Shown here piece after piece: positions 18,918 through 28,949 of a stretch of 64,000 nucleotides of DNA (positions are counted from its first letter, which is position 1; each line of letters begins with the position of its first letter). Location: positions 1-64,000 of the forward strand of contig JAGRGY010000019.1 in assembly GCA_020445255.1 (NCBI GenBank), given 5' to 3'. The notes beneath the pieces were generated by a model. It was given only the letters and a program-made list of their open reading frames with translations, was not told the origin of the DNA and ran no database searches. Made by a program: the position numbers and the translations under genes. Origin of the DNA: Gammaproteobacteria bacterium. Lineage in GTDB: Bacteria; Pseudomonadota; Gammaproteobacteria; Chromatiales; Chromatiaceae.

Positions 18918-19502
18918 GTGAGCAACGACCGCGAAGCCGACCAGATGCTGGTCGAGCGGGTACAGCGAGGCGACAAAAAGGCGTTCGATCTGTTGGTGCT
19001 CAAGTATCAGCACAAGGTCGGAAACCTGATCGCCCGCTACATCCGCGACCCCTCGGAGGTGTTCGACGTCACCCAGGAGGCCTTCATCAAGGCCTACCGG
19101 GCGCTGCCGAACTTTCGTGGTGACAGTGCGTTCTACACCTGGTTGTACCGGGTGGCGATCAACACCGCGAAGAACTACCTCGCGACCAAGGCGCGTCGGC
19201 CGCCGGGCGACGACATCGAGGCCGACACGGCTGAGCAGATGGATCTGGGGGCGCCGCTCAAGGAATATGCGACGCCGGAGAATCTAGCGTTGGAGCGGGA
19301 AATTGCGCAGACGATCCAGCGTGCACTCGACGAGCTGCCGGACGATCTGCGTACGGCGATAACGCTGCGCGAGTTGGACGGCCTGACCTATGAGGAAATC
19401 GCGCAGGCGATGGATTGTCCAATAGGCACGGTGCGATCGAGGATCTTCAGGGCGCGCGAGGCAATCGACGCGAAACTGAAGCCACTGCTGGCGGTTGATT
19501 GA
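18918..19502 (+). CDS. rpoE: RNA polymerase sigma factor, envelope stress type
   Basis: 194 residues from the GTG at 18918; homologues begin here (DQMLVERVQRGDKKAFDLLV), and the open frame upstream is non-coding. Sigma-2 region: DVTQEAFIKAYRALPNFRG and YTWLYRVAINTAKN. Sigma-4 region: LPDDLRTAITLRELDGLTYE, CPIGTVRSRIFRAREAI. It is most similar to RpoE/AlgU, which answers to misfolded outer-membrane proteins. It is held inactive by the next gene's product, and a sigma-E promoter lies upstream. Confidence 0.97.
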   Translation: MSNDREADQMLVERVQRGDKKAFDLLVLKYQHKVGNLIARYIRDPSEVFDVTQEAFIKAYRALPNFRGDSAFYTWLYRVAINTAKNYLATKARRPPGDDIEADTAEQMDLGAPLKEYATPENLALEREIAQTIQRALDELPDDLRTAITLRELDGLTYEEIAQAMDCPIGTVRSRIFRAREAIDAKLKPLLAVD

Positions 19503-19514
19503 GAGGCTCTCGCG

Positions 19515-20135
19515 ATGAAAACGACTGACGGCGAACTGATATCGATGCTGCTCGACGGCGAAACCCCTGCGGAATCACGCACGCGATCGGTTTCGCTCGT
19601 ACTGGACGGTGATCCACAGGCACGCGAAACATTCGCACGCTATCGCCTGATCGGCGATCTGATGCGTGACGAATCAATGCGGATCGTGCCGGTTGCCGAC
19701 CGGGTGCGGCGTGCGCTGCGGGACGAACCCACGATCATGGCGCCCCGTCGCCGCGAAGGGCCGCAGTGGTTGCGTCCCGCCGCCGGTCTTGCGGTGGCGG
19801 CGTCCGTCGCCGCGGTTGCGGTTGTCGTCGCACCGCAGTTCATCAACCCGCAGCAGGAACCGGTCAGGGCGGTCGAGATCAGTGCGCCGCCTTCACAACT
19901 CGCCGCATCGCCTTCGCAAGTCGCAATGACGCCGCGCGCACGCGACGTACAGCTGGTCGCCGCGGCCGCTCCCGCGGATGTACAGGACGCGGACGGGCCA
20001 CGCTGGAAGGCGCTAAATGCCGACCTGGAAGACCGGCTGAACCGGCTCGTCATCGAACACCAGGAGTTCGGCGGTCGCACGGGGGTGAACGGTCCGGTCC
20101 CGCACATCGGCTTCGTCAGTTATGACGCACGCTGA
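19515..20135 (+). CDS. rseA: Anti-sigma-E factor RseA (MucA)
   Basis: 206 residues: an N-terminal sigma-binding part (LISMLLDGETPAES, RYRLIGDLMR), one membrane helix near residues 90-112 (AAGLAVAASVAAVAVVV), and a periplasmic tail. It holds RpoE at the membrane until cleaved by DegS and RseP. It starts 12 bases after rpoE and its end overlaps rseB by 14 bases. Confidence 0.93.
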   Translation: MKTTDGELISMLLDGETPAESRTRSVSLVLDGDPQARETFARYRLIGDLMRDESMRIVPVADRVRRALRDEPTIMAPRRREGPQWLRPAAGLAVAASVAAVAVVVAPQFINPQQEPVRAVEISAPPSQLAASPSQVAMTPRARDVQLVAAAAPADVQDADGPRWKALNADLEDRLNRLVIEHQEFGGRTGVNGPVPHIGFVSYDAR

Positions 20136-21084
20136 CGGCTGGCGACGCGCTGTTGTCGCTGCGTTGTTGGCTGCATCGGGTGCCGCATCCGGCACCGACA
20201 TCTCCCCACTGCAGTTGCTGGACCGCATGAACGATGCTGTGCGTCAACGTGACTATGAGGGACGGTTCGTCGTTCAGGCCGGTGACCATTTGGATGCGCT
20301 GTACCTGGTCCATCGAGTGGACGGTGGCGCCGAGAAGGAGCGCCTCGTTTCGCTGAACGGCAGGCCTCGCGAGGTGATCCGCAGCGACGAGGCAGTGGTC
20401 TGCCGGGCGCCGGGTCGCGATCATCACATCAACGTCGGAAGTGGGCCGGCGGACCGCTCGTTTTCGCCGCTCGCCGGCGTGAGCGCGAGCCAGCTTTCGC
20501 AGCACTACACCATGCGGCTGCTGCAGACCGAACGTGTGGCGGGCCGCGAGGCCTATCAGCTGCTTATCGAACCGAAGGACGACATGCGGTTTGGTTACCG
20601 GCTGTACATCGATCGCGTGACCGATCTGCCCCTGCGCACCGTCATGTTCGACGAACAGCACGCGCCGATTTCGCAGATGATGTTCGTCGAACTGAAAACC
20701 GACGGCACAATCACGCCCATAGAACGCGATCTCTCCGCAATGCAGCTGGCCCACGCGACCAAGGAACAACCCGTTCCGGCTGCGCGCCTGGAGCGGCCGG
20801 GCTGGTCGTTCAGTGATCCGCCTCCCGGATACCAGCTCAACGTCCATCGCTGGCGACAGGTGCCGGAAGGTGTGCGCGAACATTTCATCTTTTCCGACGG
20901 GCTCGCAAGCGTTTCTGTCTATGTTCAGCCGGCGCGCGGAGATGCGATCCGGGGCGTCCAGGAACTGGGCAGTGCGCGGGCGGTGGGACGCCTGCTCGAT
21001 GGCCAGGAGGTCGTCGTCGTGGGTGAAGTGCCGGTCAAGACCCTCGAGTGGTTCGCCGAGCACATCCAGGCGGCATCGCGATGA
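20122..21084 (+). CDS. rseB: Periplasmic sigma-E regulator RseB (MucB)
   Basis: 320 residues with a signal peptide of about 24 residues (cleavage near AASG). The N-terminal domain has the LolA-like fold marks of the family (YEGRFVV, DALYLVHRVDGG, ERLVSLNG) and the C-terminal domain carries FIFSDGLASVSVYV. RseB binds RseA in the periplasm and shields it from DegS; lipopolysaccharide releases it. It overlaps both neighbours. Confidence 0.93.
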   Translation: MTHADGWRRAVVAALLAASGAASGTDISPLQLLDRMNDAVRQRDYEGRFVVQAGDHLDALYLVHRVDGGAEKERLVSLNGRPREVIRSDEAVVCRAPGRDHHINVGSGPADRSFSPLAGVSASQLSQHYTMRLLQTERVAGREAYQLLIEPKDDMRFGYRLYIDRVTDLPLRTVMFDEQHAPISQMMFVELKTDGTITPIERDLSAMQLAHATKEQPVPAARLERPGWSFSDPPPGYQLNVHRWRQVPEGVREHFIFSDGLASVSVYVQPARGDAIRGVQELGSARAVGRLLDGQEVVVVGEVPVKTLEWFAEHIQAASR

Positions 21085-21602
21085 TCGAGCAGCACGCCAG
21101 GGTGGTCAGGCTGCTGGGCGATGCGGCCGAGGTCGAGACGGAACGGCAGGCGGCCTGTGGTATCTGCAGTGCCAGCAAAGGTTGCGGCACCGCGTTGCTG
21201 GCCGACGCGTTTCCCAAGCGGCAGCAGCGTATGCGCGTCAGCAATGGGATTGGCGCACAGCAGGGCGACCGCGTGGTGATCGGGCTCGATGAGCGCGCGT
21301 TGCAGCGCGCGTCTTATCTGCTTTACGGCTTGCCTCTGCTCGGTCTGATCGGCGGGGCGCTGCTGGGCGACGCCATGGCGTCGAACTGGCATGTGGCGAG
21401 GGAACCTGCTGCCGCCATCGGCGGTCTATGCGGGGTAATCGCCGCTTTGTTGTTTGCGCGGCGGCGCGTCGACGCTACAGGGGCGGACGATGGTGCACAG
21501 GTAAAGCTGTTGCGGCTGGCCGGTCGTCGTCCCACTGTGACCCTGGACGGACTGTCGGCCATGTCAGCCGATCTATCGCGAGGAGTGAGCAAAAGCGAAT
21601 GA
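21081..21602 (+). CDS. rseC: RseC/MucC-type membrane protein
   Basis: 173 residues from the ATG at 21081, which overlaps the rseB stop; the frame extends upstream but homologues start at MIEQHARVV. A cysteine cluster (ACGICSASKGCGT, three cysteines) is followed by two membrane helices near residues 75-95 and 105-125. RseC is a positive modulator of the sigma-E system and resembles RnfG/RsxC-associated SoxR-reducing proteins. Its stop overlaps mucD. Confidence 0.9.
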   Translation: MIEQHARVVRLLGDAAEVETERQAACGICSASKGCGTALLADAFPKRQQRMRVSNGIGAQQGDRVVIGLDERALQRASYLLYGLPLLGLIGGALLGDAMASNWHVAREPAAAIGGLCGVIAALLFARRRVDATGADDGAQVKLLRLAGRRPTVTLDGLSAMSADLSRGVSKSE

Positions 21603-23032
21603 AATCCAGAATTCGATCTCAGCAGTCTTGGCTTGGTGGCATGGTCCTGCTTGCATTGCTCGCTGGCGGCGCTGCGCAGGCGCGCAGCCTGCCGGATTTC
21701 ACCGACCTTGCCGAAAGCAACAGCCCGGCCGTGGTCAATATCAGTTCGGAGCAGAAAACCCACGTCCACCGCAACCTGCCGAAAGATTTTTCGATCCCGG
21801 ATCTGCCCGAAAACAGCCCGTTTAACGAACTGTTCAAGCACTTCTTCGGTGAAGGCATGGACGATTTTGCCGAGCGTGAAACGCAGTCGCTGGGCTCGGG
21901 CTTCGTCATCTCGTCGGATGGGTACATTCTGACCAACCACCATGTGGTCTCCGATGCCGATTCGGTCCAAGTGAGGTTCAGTGACCGCAGCACCTATGAA
22001 GCCAGGGTCATCGGTTCGGACAAGGCCAGCGATGTCGCGCTGGTGAAGATCGACGCCGAGAACCTGCCCACCGTCAAGATCGGGCGCAGCAGCGACCTCA
22101 AGGTCGGTGAATGGGTGCTGGCGATCGGCTCGCCATTCGGATTCGATCACACGGTGACCGCCGGCATCGTCAGTGCAAAGGGACGCAGCCTGCCGAGCGA
22201 GAACTATGTGCCGTTCATCCAGACCGACGTCGCGATCAACCCGGGTAACTCAGGCGGGCCGCTGATCAACATGGACGGCGAAGTGATCGGCGTCAACTCG
22301 CAGATCTACAGCCGGACTGGCGGCTTCATGGGGCTGTCGTTCTCGATACCGATCGAGCTGGCGATGAATGTCGCGGACCAGCTGCGCGACCATGGTAGCG
22401 TTTCGCGTGGCTACCTTGGCGTACTGATCCAGGACGTCGACCGCGATCTCGCGGAATCGTTCGGCATGGGTCAGCCGCACGGCGCGCTGGTATCGCGGGT
22501 CATGCCCGGGTCGCCGGCCGACCAGGCGGGCATCAGGGTGGGCGACGTGATCACTGAATTCAATGGACGGCAGCTGCTGAATTCGAGCCAGCTTCCACCA
22601 CTGGTCGGAACCAGTCGTATTGACGAGCCGGCAAGGCTCAAGGTGCTGCGTGGCGGCAAGGAGCGCGACATCAGCGTCGTGGTGGGCCGCCTCGACGAGT
22701 CGCCGGCCCAGGTCGAGGCCGAATCGCCGGCCGCCGAACCGGACGAGATCGCTCAACTCGGCCTGTCGGTGATTGACATCGACCCGAAGGTGCGCGAGGA
22801 ACTCGCCCTCGAAGAGTCTGGCGGGGCGCTGATCGGTGGCGTCTCGCCTGGTCCCGCAAACGACGCGGGTATGCGCCGCGGCGACATCGTCCTGATGTAC
22901 GACGGCGTAGACGTCAAGGACGCTCACCATCTGCGTGAACTCATCGAAAAGTCGGCCGACAAGCGGACCGTTGCCGTGTTGATCAAACGGGGTGACAGTC
23001 CCCTGTTCCTGGCAATGCGTCTGCGTGACTGA
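21599..23032 (+). CDS. mucD: Periplasmic serine protease, DegP/MucD type
   Basis: 477 residues from the ATG at 21599, giving a normal signal peptide (WLGGMVLLALLAGGAAQA). Catalytic triad: His in LTNHHVV, Asp in DKASDVALVK and Ser in INPGNSGGPL. Two PDZ domains follow, the first beginning about GYLGVLIQDVD and the second with GGVSPGPANDAG. It degrades or refolds damaged envelope proteins. As in Pseudomonas it closes the rpoE-rseABC set; the stop of rseC overlaps its start. Confidence 0.95.
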   Translation: MKSRIRSQQSWLGGMVLLALLAGGAAQARSLPDFTDLAESNSPAVVNISSEQKTHVHRNLPKDFSIPDLPENSPFNELFKHFFGEGMDDFAERETQSLGSGFVISSDGYILTNHHVVSDADSVQVRFSDRSTYEARVIGSDKASDVALVKIDAENLPTVKIGRSSDLKVGEWVLAIGSPFGFDHTVTAGIVSAKGRSLPSENYVPFIQTDVAINPGNSGGPLINMDGEVIGVNSQIYSRTGGFMGLSFSIPIELAMNVADQLRDHGSVSRGYLGVLIQDVDRDLAESFGMGQPHGALVSRVMPGSPADQAGIRVGDVITEFNGRQLLNSSQLPPLVGTSRIDEPARLKVLRGGKERDISVVVGRLDESPAQVEAESPAAEPDEIAQLGLSVIDIDPKVREELALEESGGALIGGVSPGPANDAGMRRGDIVLMYDGVDVKDAHHLRELIEKSADKRTVAVLIKRGDSPLFLAMRLRD

Positions 23033-23288
23033 CGACTCCGACAAGGCCGTTTTCTACTACCGCGACGGCTGCCATCTGTGTGAGGAGATGGCAGCCGTAC
23101 TGTTTCGTGGCTGGCCTGATCGGGCGGCTGCAATGGAATGGCGCGACGTGGACAGTGACGCCGGCTGGCGCGAGGCCTATGGGCTGCGGGTGCCGGTTGT
23201 GATGCTGGGTCGCGACCTGGTATGCGAATCTCGCCCTGATTTGAGACACCTCGCCCGGTATTTCGGAGAACCGGCGAACTCGTTATAA
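23025..23288 (+). CDS. Glutaredoxin-like thioredoxin-fold protein (DUF836)
   Basis: 87 residues from the GTG at 23025, which overlaps the mucD stop. It has the CxxC redox motif [12 protein letters not shown] near residue 20, a cis-proline in LRVPVVMLG, and the short beta-alpha fold of the DUF836 glutaredoxin-like family. The partner and substrate are unknown. It lies between mucD and lepA, a place where this small family is often seen in gammaproteobacteria. Confidence 0.85.
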   Translation: MTDDSDKAVFYYRDGCHLCEEMAAVLFRGWPDRAAAMEWRDVDSDAGWREAYGLRVPVVMLGRDLVCESRPDLRHLARYFGEPANSL

Positions 23289-23392
23289 TTCAGGCGTTTC
23301 GGAACCGATCAACACGCTCGTCAGTTTTGAACGGAGCTTTCCGCCGGGAAGTTCCGTTTTTTCATCCGCCAGGGCCCAGTCGTACCGCCGCA

Positions 23393-25195
23393 ATGACCGA
23401 ACTCAGCCACATACGAAACTTTTCGATCATCGCGCATATCGATCACGGTAAATCGACCATCGCGGACCGGTTCATCCAGGTATGCGGCGGCTTGTCTGAG
23501 CGCGAAATGGCGAACCAGGTGCTCGACTCGATGGACCTCGAACGCGAGCGCGGCATCACGATCAAGGCCCAGTCGGTCACGCTGGATTACAAGGCGGCCA
23601 ACGGCGAGACCTACCAGCTGAACTTCATCGACACGCCCGGACACGTCGATTTCTCGTACGAGGTATCGCGCTCGCTCGCGGCCTGCGAAGGCGCCCTGCT
23701 GGTCGTCGACGCGGCCCAGGGTGTCGAGGCACAGAGCGTTGCCAACTGCTACACGGCCATCGAACAGGGGCTGGAGGTGCTGCCGGTCCTGAACAAGATC
23801 GACCTGCCGTCGGCCGAACCGGAAAGAGTCACCAACGAGATCGAGGAAATCATCGGCATCGAGGCCGACGACGCACTTCGTGTCAGCGCCAAGACGGGGC
23901 TGGGCATACCGGATCTGCTCGAGGCGCTGATCGCGAAGATCCCACCGCCGTCGGGAATCCAGGATGCCCCTCTGCAGGCTTTGATCATCGATTCGTGGTT
24001 CGATGCCTACGTCGGCGTCATCTCGCTGATCCGCGTCGTCAATGGCGCGATCCGTCCAAAGGACAAGATGCGGATCATGTCCACCGGTAGGATTTACCAG
24101 GTCGAAAAAGTCGGCGTGTTCACGCCCAAGCGATTGGACAAGTCCCAGCTCGGTACCGGCGAGGTCGGTTTCGTCATCGCCGGCATCAAGGATATCGACG
24201 GTGCGCCTGTCGGCGACACGTTGACGCTGGAGAACCGCCGCGCCGAAAAGGCTCTGCCGGGATTTCGCGCTGTCCGGCCACGCGTATTCGCCGGGCTCTA
24301 TCCGGTCAGTTCCGACGATTACGATGCCTTTCGTGATGCGTTGCAGAAATTGAAGCTGAACGATTCTGCGTTGCACTACGAACCGGAGACCTCGCAGGCG
24401 TTGGGTTTCGGCTTCCGCTGCGGGTTTCTCGGCATGCTGCACATGGAGATCGTGCAGGAGCGACTGGAACGCGAATATGACCTCGACCTGATCACGACGG
24501 CGCCGACCGTCGTGTACGAGGTGCTGCTGAACGACGGCACGCTGCTGCAGATCGAGAATCCCTCGCTGCTTCCGGATCCCGGCAAGTACCGTGAGGTGCG
24601 CGAGCCGATCATCGAGGCCCACATCCTGGTGCCCAAGGACCATCTCGGCAACGTCATCAACCTGTGCATAGAGAAGCGCGGCGTGCAGAAGAATCTGCAG
24701 TATCTGGCGGGCCAGGTCCAACTGGTCTACGAGTTGCCGATGAATGAGGTAGTGCTCGATTTCTTCGACAGGCTGAAGTCAGTCAGTCGCGGCTATGCGT
24801 CATTTGAGTACGAGTTCAAACGCTTTCAGGTCTCTTCCGTGGTCAAGCTCGATATCTTGATCAACGGTGAGCGCGTGGACGCGCTTTCGTTGATCGTTCA
24901 CCGTGACAACGCGGAGTCGCGCGGGCGGGAGCTGACCGAACGCATGAAGGAGATCATTCCCCGGCAGATGTTCGAGGTGGCGATACAGGCCGCGATCGGC
25001 AGCAAGATCATCGCGCGGTCGACAGTGAAGGCGCTGCGCAAGAACGTCACGGCCAAGTGCTATGGCGGAGATGTGACACGCAAGCGCAAGCTGTTGGAGA
25101 AGCAGAAGGCGGGCAAGAAGCGGATGAAGCAGGTTGGTCGGGTCGAGATCCCGCAGGAAGCCTTTTTGGCGGTGCTTCAGGTCGGCAAAGACTAG
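23393..25195 (+). CDS. lepA: Elongation factor 4 (LepA)
   Basis: 600 residues from the ATG at 23393 ([20 protein letters not shown]); the frame extends upstream without similarity. GTPase motifs: [25 protein letters not shown] and NKIDLP. The LepA-specific C-terminal domain ends [20 protein letters not shown]. It is a ribosomal GTPase that acts in initiation or back-translocation. A TATAAT at 23284-23289 over the end of the preceding gene may serve it, but I see no good -35 element. Confidence 0.97.
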   Translation: MTELSHIRNFSIIAHIDHGKSTIADRFIQVCGGLSEREMANQVLDSMDLERERGITIKAQSVTLDYKAANGETYQLNFIDTPGHVDFSYEVSRSLAACEGALLVVDAAQGVEAQSVANCYTAIEQGLEVLPVLNKIDLPSAEPERVTNEIEEIIGIEADDALRVSAKTGLGIPDLLEALIAKIPPPSGIQDAPLQALIIDSWFDAYVGVISLIRVVNGAIRPKDKMRIMSTGRIYQVEKVGVFTPKRLDKSQLGTGEVGFVIAGIKDIDGAPVGDTLTLENRRAEKALPGFRAVRPRVFAGLYPVSSDDYDAFRDALQKLKLNDSALHYEPETSQALGFGFRCGFLGMLHMEIVQERLEREYDLDLITTAPTVVYEVLLNDGTLLQIENPSLLPDPGKYREVREPIIEAHILVPKDHLGNVINLCIEKRGVQKNLQYLAGQVQLVYELPMNEVVLDFFDRLKSVSRGYASFEYEFKRFQVSSVVKLDILINGERVDALSLIVHRDNAESRGRELTERMKEIIPRQMFEVAIQAAIGSKIIARSTVKALRKNVTAKCYGGDVTRKRKLLEKQKAGKKRMKQVGRVEIPQEAFLAVLQVGKD

Positions 25196-25295
25196 TGCCT
25201 GTTCACGCTGCGGCTCGCACAGCGTTGACAGGCCCTGACACTCACCTAGGTCCTTCGCCGCGTAACGGTGACGGAGCGCAAACCCTGGAAGGAAA

Positions 25296-26144
25296 ATGCA
25301 GTCCACATTGATTCTGATCTTTTTCGCCATTCTCGTCTGGGTGGTGATCGCGCTGGGTATAGAACCGGCGTTGGCACTCGCCACTGTCGTGTCGGGTGTC
25401 GTTTGGGTGGGGTACAGACTCGCCAAGGGCAAAGGCGATGACTCAGACAGAAAACTGCCGACGACAGTCGAGTACGCCCGGTCGTTTTTCCCGATCTTTC
25501 TGGCCGTGCTGCTGCTGCGCGCATTTCTTGTCGAGCCGTTCAGGATTCCTTCCGGATCCATGATGCCGACACTGCTGGTCGGTGACTTCATCCTGGTGAA
25601 CAAATTCGCTTACGGTATACGTCTGCCGGTGACCAAGACCAAGGTCATCGAGCTCGGCGAGCCGGAGCGGGGCGATATCGTGGTGTTTCGCTGGCCGGTC
25701 AATCCGCGTCTGGACTACATCAAACGGGTCGTCGGTTTGCCTGGTGACCGTATCCGTTATCAGAACAAGACCCTGTACATCAACGGCGAACCGCAGGCGG
25801 CGGAGGCGGTTGGCGCCTACCAGCCGGAAGGTTCCGGCATGCGGGCGCTCGGGTCGATCGAGGCCAAGGAAAAACTCGGCGACGTCGAACACTCGATCCT
25901 GGTCAATCCACTGGCGCCGGATTTCAGCCCGTCATGCGGGTTCCTGGGATATCGGGAGGTCACGGTACCGGATGGCCACTATCTGATGGTCGGCGACAAC
26001 CGCGACGACAGCAACGATGGCCGCTGTTGGGGATTTGTACCGGAGGAAAACCTGGTTGGAAGAGCCTTCTTCATCTGGTTGAGCTGGGACTGGCAGCGTT
26101 CCGGCTTCCTCGATCTGAGCCGGTTGGGGAGCATCGGTGACTAG
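25296..26144 (+). CDS. lepB: Signal peptidase I
   Basis: 282 residues: two N-terminal membrane segments (about 2-22 and 62-80), the catalytic serine in FRIPSGSMMPTLLVGD, the catalytic lysine in DYIKRVVGLPGDRI, and the conserved box MVGDNRDDSNDGRCWGFV. It removes signal peptides on the periplasmic face. AAGGAA lies before the ATG. It follows lepA after 100 bases, as in E. coli. Confidence 0.97.
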   Translation: MQSTLILIFFAILVWVVIALGIEPALALATVVSGVVWVGYRLAKGKGDDSDRKLPTTVEYARSFFPIFLAVLLLRAFLVEPFRIPSGSMMPTLLVGDFILVNKFAYGIRLPVTKTKVIELGEPERGDIVVFRWPVNPRLDYIKRVVGLPGDRIRYQNKTLYINGEPQAAEAVGAYQPEGSGMRALGSIEAKEKLGDVEHSILVNPLAPDFSPSCGFLGYREVTVPDGHYLMVGDNRDDSNDGRCWGFVPEENLVGRAFFIWLSWDWQRSGFLDLSRLGSIGD

Positions 26145-26217
26145 TAACCCCGCCTTTCTTCAAGCGATTGACGTCGGATGCCGCTAAACTTTCACCGTCA
26201 CGCCAAGGAACAGTGCC

Positions 26218-26601
26218 ATGCAGCGAGATTCAGCCGCCCACAGACAGCACGGAATGACCATGATGTCATGGCTCATCGTGCTCGGGATCCTCGTGTTCTT
26301 CATCCTGATCGGCATAAAGATGGTCCCGACCTATCTCGAAAACTATTCAATCCGTCAGGTCCTCAAGAACATGGAGAACGACCGCGAGGTCCGCAAGATG
26401 ACCCCGCCAGAGTTGAAAAAGTCGTTTATCAAGCGCTTGAAGATCAACAGTGTCTACGACTTCGATCGGGACGCCATCAAGATCAAGAAAGAAAAGGAAG
26501 GGACCAGCTTCACCGTCACCTACGAGGTGAGAAAGCCGGTGGCAGGCAACGTCGCGATCGTCATGTCATTCTCGGAATCCGCGACCTTTCCGCCCCCATG
26601 A
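26218..26601 (+). CDS. DUF4845 membrane protein
   Basis: 127 residues: a short cytoplasmic N-terminus, a membrane helix (SWLIVLGILVFFILIGIKM, about residues 17-36) and a soluble periplasmic part beginning VPTYLENYSIRQVLKNM. It matches the DUF4845 family, which lies between lepB and rnc in many gamma- and betaproteobacteria. Function unknown; the context suggests secretion or envelope work. Its stop overlaps the rnc start (ATGA). Confidence 0.85.
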   Translation: MQRDSAAHRQHGMTMMSWLIVLGILVFFILIGIKMVPTYLENYSIRQVLKNMENDREVRKMTPPELKKSFIKRLKINSVYDFDRDAIKIKKEKEGTSFTVTYEVRKPVAGNVAIVMSFSESATFPPP

Positions 26602-27266
26602 GGCGCTTGCAGCGTCGCATCGGCTATGAGTTCCATGACCAGGACCTGCTCGAGCGTGCGTTGACGCATCGCAGTCTGGGGGGGCGCAACAACGAACGAC
26701 TGGAGTTCCTCGGCGACGCCATTCTGGGTTTCGAGGTCGCCGACAGCCTGTTCCGTTCCGTCGATGATGCCAACGAAGGCCAGTTGAGCAGGATGCGTGC
26801 GCACCTGGTGAAGCGGGAGACGCTTGCGGGCATTGCGCGCGAGCTGGATCTCGGCGACATTCTAAGGCTCGGCCCGGGAGAACTGCGCAGCGGTGGACAG
26901 ACCCGGGACTCGATCCTTGCCGATGCGATGGAGGCGATCATTGCCGCGGTGTACATCGACGGTGGCCTCGACCAGGCGAGGGAACTGATTCGGCGGTTGC
27001 TGGGCGAACGGCTGGCCCAACCTTCAGCCGAGACCGAACGCAAGGACCCTAAGACGCGTCTGCAGGAGCATCTGCAGGCGATCGGTCGCGCACTGCCGCA
27101 GTACGAGGTCCTCGAGGTGGCCGGCGACCAACACGAGCAGACCTTCACCGTGAGTTGTGCGATCGGCCTGGGCCCGGATACACAGGGCATTGGGCCCAGT
27201 CGGCGAAAGGCGGAGCAGGCGGCGGCACGTGCGATGCTGGCACAGATTGAGGCTGTCCCGCAGTGA
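26598..27266 (+). CDS. rnc: Ribonuclease III
   Basis: 222 residues from the ATG at 26598; a longer open frame upstream only reads through the previous gene in another frame. The RNase III signature NERLEFLGDAILGF and the second acidic site DAMEAIIAAVYID are present, and a double-stranded RNA-binding domain fills the last 70 residues (KTRLQEHLQ, GPSRRKAEQAAARAML). It processes rRNA precursors and structured mRNAs. It overlaps era by four bases. Confidence 0.96.
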   Translation: MRRLQRRIGYEFHDQDLLERALTHRSLGGRNNERLEFLGDAILGFEVADSLFRSVDDANEGQLSRMRAHLVKRETLAGIARELDLGDILRLGPGELRSGGQTRDSILADAMEAIIAAVYIDGGLDQARELIRRLLGERLAQPSAETERKDPKTRLQEHLQAIGRALPQYEVLEVAGDQHEQTFTVSCAIGLGPDTQGIGPSRRKAEQAAARAMLAQIEAVPQ

Positions 27267-28150
27267 GCTTTCACGCCGGTTATGCGGTCCTGGTCGGGCG
27301 CCCGAACGTCGGCAAGTCGACACTGCTGAACAGGCTGCTCGGACAGAAGCTGGCGATCACCTCACACAAGCCGCAGACCACCCGCCACCGTATCGTCGGC
27401 ATACTGAGCAGGCCGGACGGCCAGGTCGTTTTCGTCGACACGCCGGGCATACACGAGCGTGGTGGCAAGGCGATGAACCAGTACCTCAACCGGACCGCGC
27501 AGAGTGCGCTGCTCGACGTCGACCTCGCAATCTTCGTTGTCCAGGGATTGGTCTGGACGGCAGAGGACGAGCGCGTGCTGGACGCCATCCGACGAGCCGG
27601 CGTACCGGCCGTCGCGGCCGTCAACAAGGTCGATCTGGCCAAGCCCAAACAGGCACTGCTTCCTTACCTGGAGCAATTGTCGGCACGCCACGACTTCGCC
27701 GACATCGTGCCGCTGTCGGCGCGTAATGGGGACAACGCTGATGCGCTGCTCGCGAGCGTGTTGCGGCGAATGCCCGAGAGCGAACCCATCTACCCGGAAG
27801 ACCAGATAACGGATCGTTCCGAGCGCTTCTTTGCGGCTGAACTCCTGCGCGAGCAACTGATCAGGCGCTATCATCGTGAGTTGCCCTATGCGATTACGGT
27901 GGAAATCGAGCGATTCGAGGAGGTCGATGGCCGGTACGACATCGGGGCCGTGATCTGGGTCGAACGTGAAAACCAGCGTGCGATCCTGCTCGGTAAAGGC
28001 GGTGAGGCCATGAAGCAGACCGCAACCGCAGCACGCAAGGCGATGAACGACTTTTTCCAGACGCGGGTGCACCTCGAAGTATGGATAAAGGTCAAGAAGA
28101 GCTGGTCGAACGATGAAGCCAGCCTGGTGTCGTTGGGCTATTCGGACTGA
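27263..28150 (+). CDS. era: GTPase Era
   Basis: 295 residues with a GTG start overlapping the rnc stop. GTPase motifs: GRPNVGKST, the switch RHRIVGI, DTPGIHE and NKVDL. The C-terminal KH domain (LLGKGGEAMKQTATAARKAM) binds the 3' end of 16S rRNA. Era is needed for maturation of the 30S subunit. The order rnc-era-recO-pdxJ is that of E. coli. Confidence 0.97.
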   Translation: MSFHAGYAVLVGRPNVGKSTLLNRLLGQKLAITSHKPQTTRHRIVGILSRPDGQVVFVDTPGIHERGGKAMNQYLNRTAQSALLDVDLAIFVVQGLVWTAEDERVLDAIRRAGVPAVAAVNKVDLAKPKQALLPYLEQLSARHDFADIVPLSARNGDNADALLASVLRRMPESEPIYPEDQITDRSERFFAAELLREQLIRRYHRELPYAITVEIERFEEVDGRYDIGAVIWVERENQRAILLGKGGEAMKQTATAARKAMNDFFQTRVHLEVWIKVKKSWSNDEASLVSLGYSD

Positions 28151-28156
28151 CTTTCG

Positions 28157-28840
28157 GTGGATGGCGCGCAGCTGGCTGCGTACGTACTGCATTCGCGGCG
28201 ATATCGCGACAGCAGCCTGCTCGTCGACTTCCTCAGCCGCGAAGAGGGGCGCATCGTGTGCGTCGCCCGTGGGGCGCTGCGCCCAAAGAGCAACCTGCCG
28301 GTGCGTCAGCCGTTTCAACCCCTGGTCATCGAGTATCGGGGGCGTGGCGAGGTGAGCACGCTCGTTCGAGCCGAGGCGACCGCGCCACCGACCACGCTGA
28401 GTGGACGGCAGCTTTATTGCGGTTTGTACCTGAACGAACTGATGCTCCGGTTGACCGCGCGCCAGGACCCCCATCCGCACCTGTTCGACGACTATGCCAT
28501 GACGCTGGCCGCATTGCAGGAAGGTGTCGATACCGAACGCGTGTTGCGGCGCTTTGAAGTGAAGCTGCTCGACGGGATCGGGCTCGGACTGCTGCTCAAG
28601 GACGACAGTCAGGGTCAACCGGTGTGCGCCGACGCCGAGTACACTTACAATGTCGAGCTTGGTCCGGTGAGGGCCTCCGACGCGGACCGGCAGACATATG
28701 GCGGCGCCACGCTGTTGGCGATGCGGTCGGGGGACTGGGTCGGTGAGAAAGCGCTTGCGGAGGCACGCAGACTGATGCGCAGCGTGCTCGATCACCATCT
28801 AGAAGGCCGCCCCCTGCGGACACGCGAACTCTTCCGCTAG
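28157..28840 (+). CDS. recO: DNA repair protein RecO
   Basis: 227 residues with a GTG start six bases after era. The N-terminal OB-fold (AYVLHSRRYRDSSLLVDFLSR) and the helical part with YCGLYLNELMLRL identify it. The zinc cysteines of some RecO proteins are missing, as usual in gammaproteobacteria. RecO helps RecR load RecA on SSB-covered DNA. Confidence 0.94.
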   Translation: MDGAQLAAYVLHSRRYRDSSLLVDFLSREEGRIVCVARGALRPKSNLPVRQPFQPLVIEYRGRGEVSTLVRAEATAPPTTLSGRQLYCGLYLNELMLRLTARQDPHPHLFDDYAMTLAALQEGVDTERVLRRFEVKLLDGIGLGLLLKDDSQGQPVCADAEYTYNVELGPVRASDADRQTYGGATLLAMRSGDWVGEKALAEARRLMRSVLDHHLEGRPLRTRELFR

Positions 28841-28949
28841 CCCAAGCGGCATGCGGCGTTTCCCCGATCGACGGTGACGCGCCCGGTACGGGTGGTGCAA
28901 CGGGCGGACGGCGGGAGCCAGTCGATTCGACACAGGCGAAAACCAAACA

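Noticed and set aside
23284-23289. TATAAT before lepA as a separate promoter
   Set aside because: No acceptable -35 element lies 15-19 bases upstream, and it spans the stop codon of the previous gene; kept only as a remark.
26178-26597. Upstream extension of the rnc frame
   Set aside because: It overlaps the DUF4845 gene in another frame and shows no similarity to RNase III, which begins at 26598.
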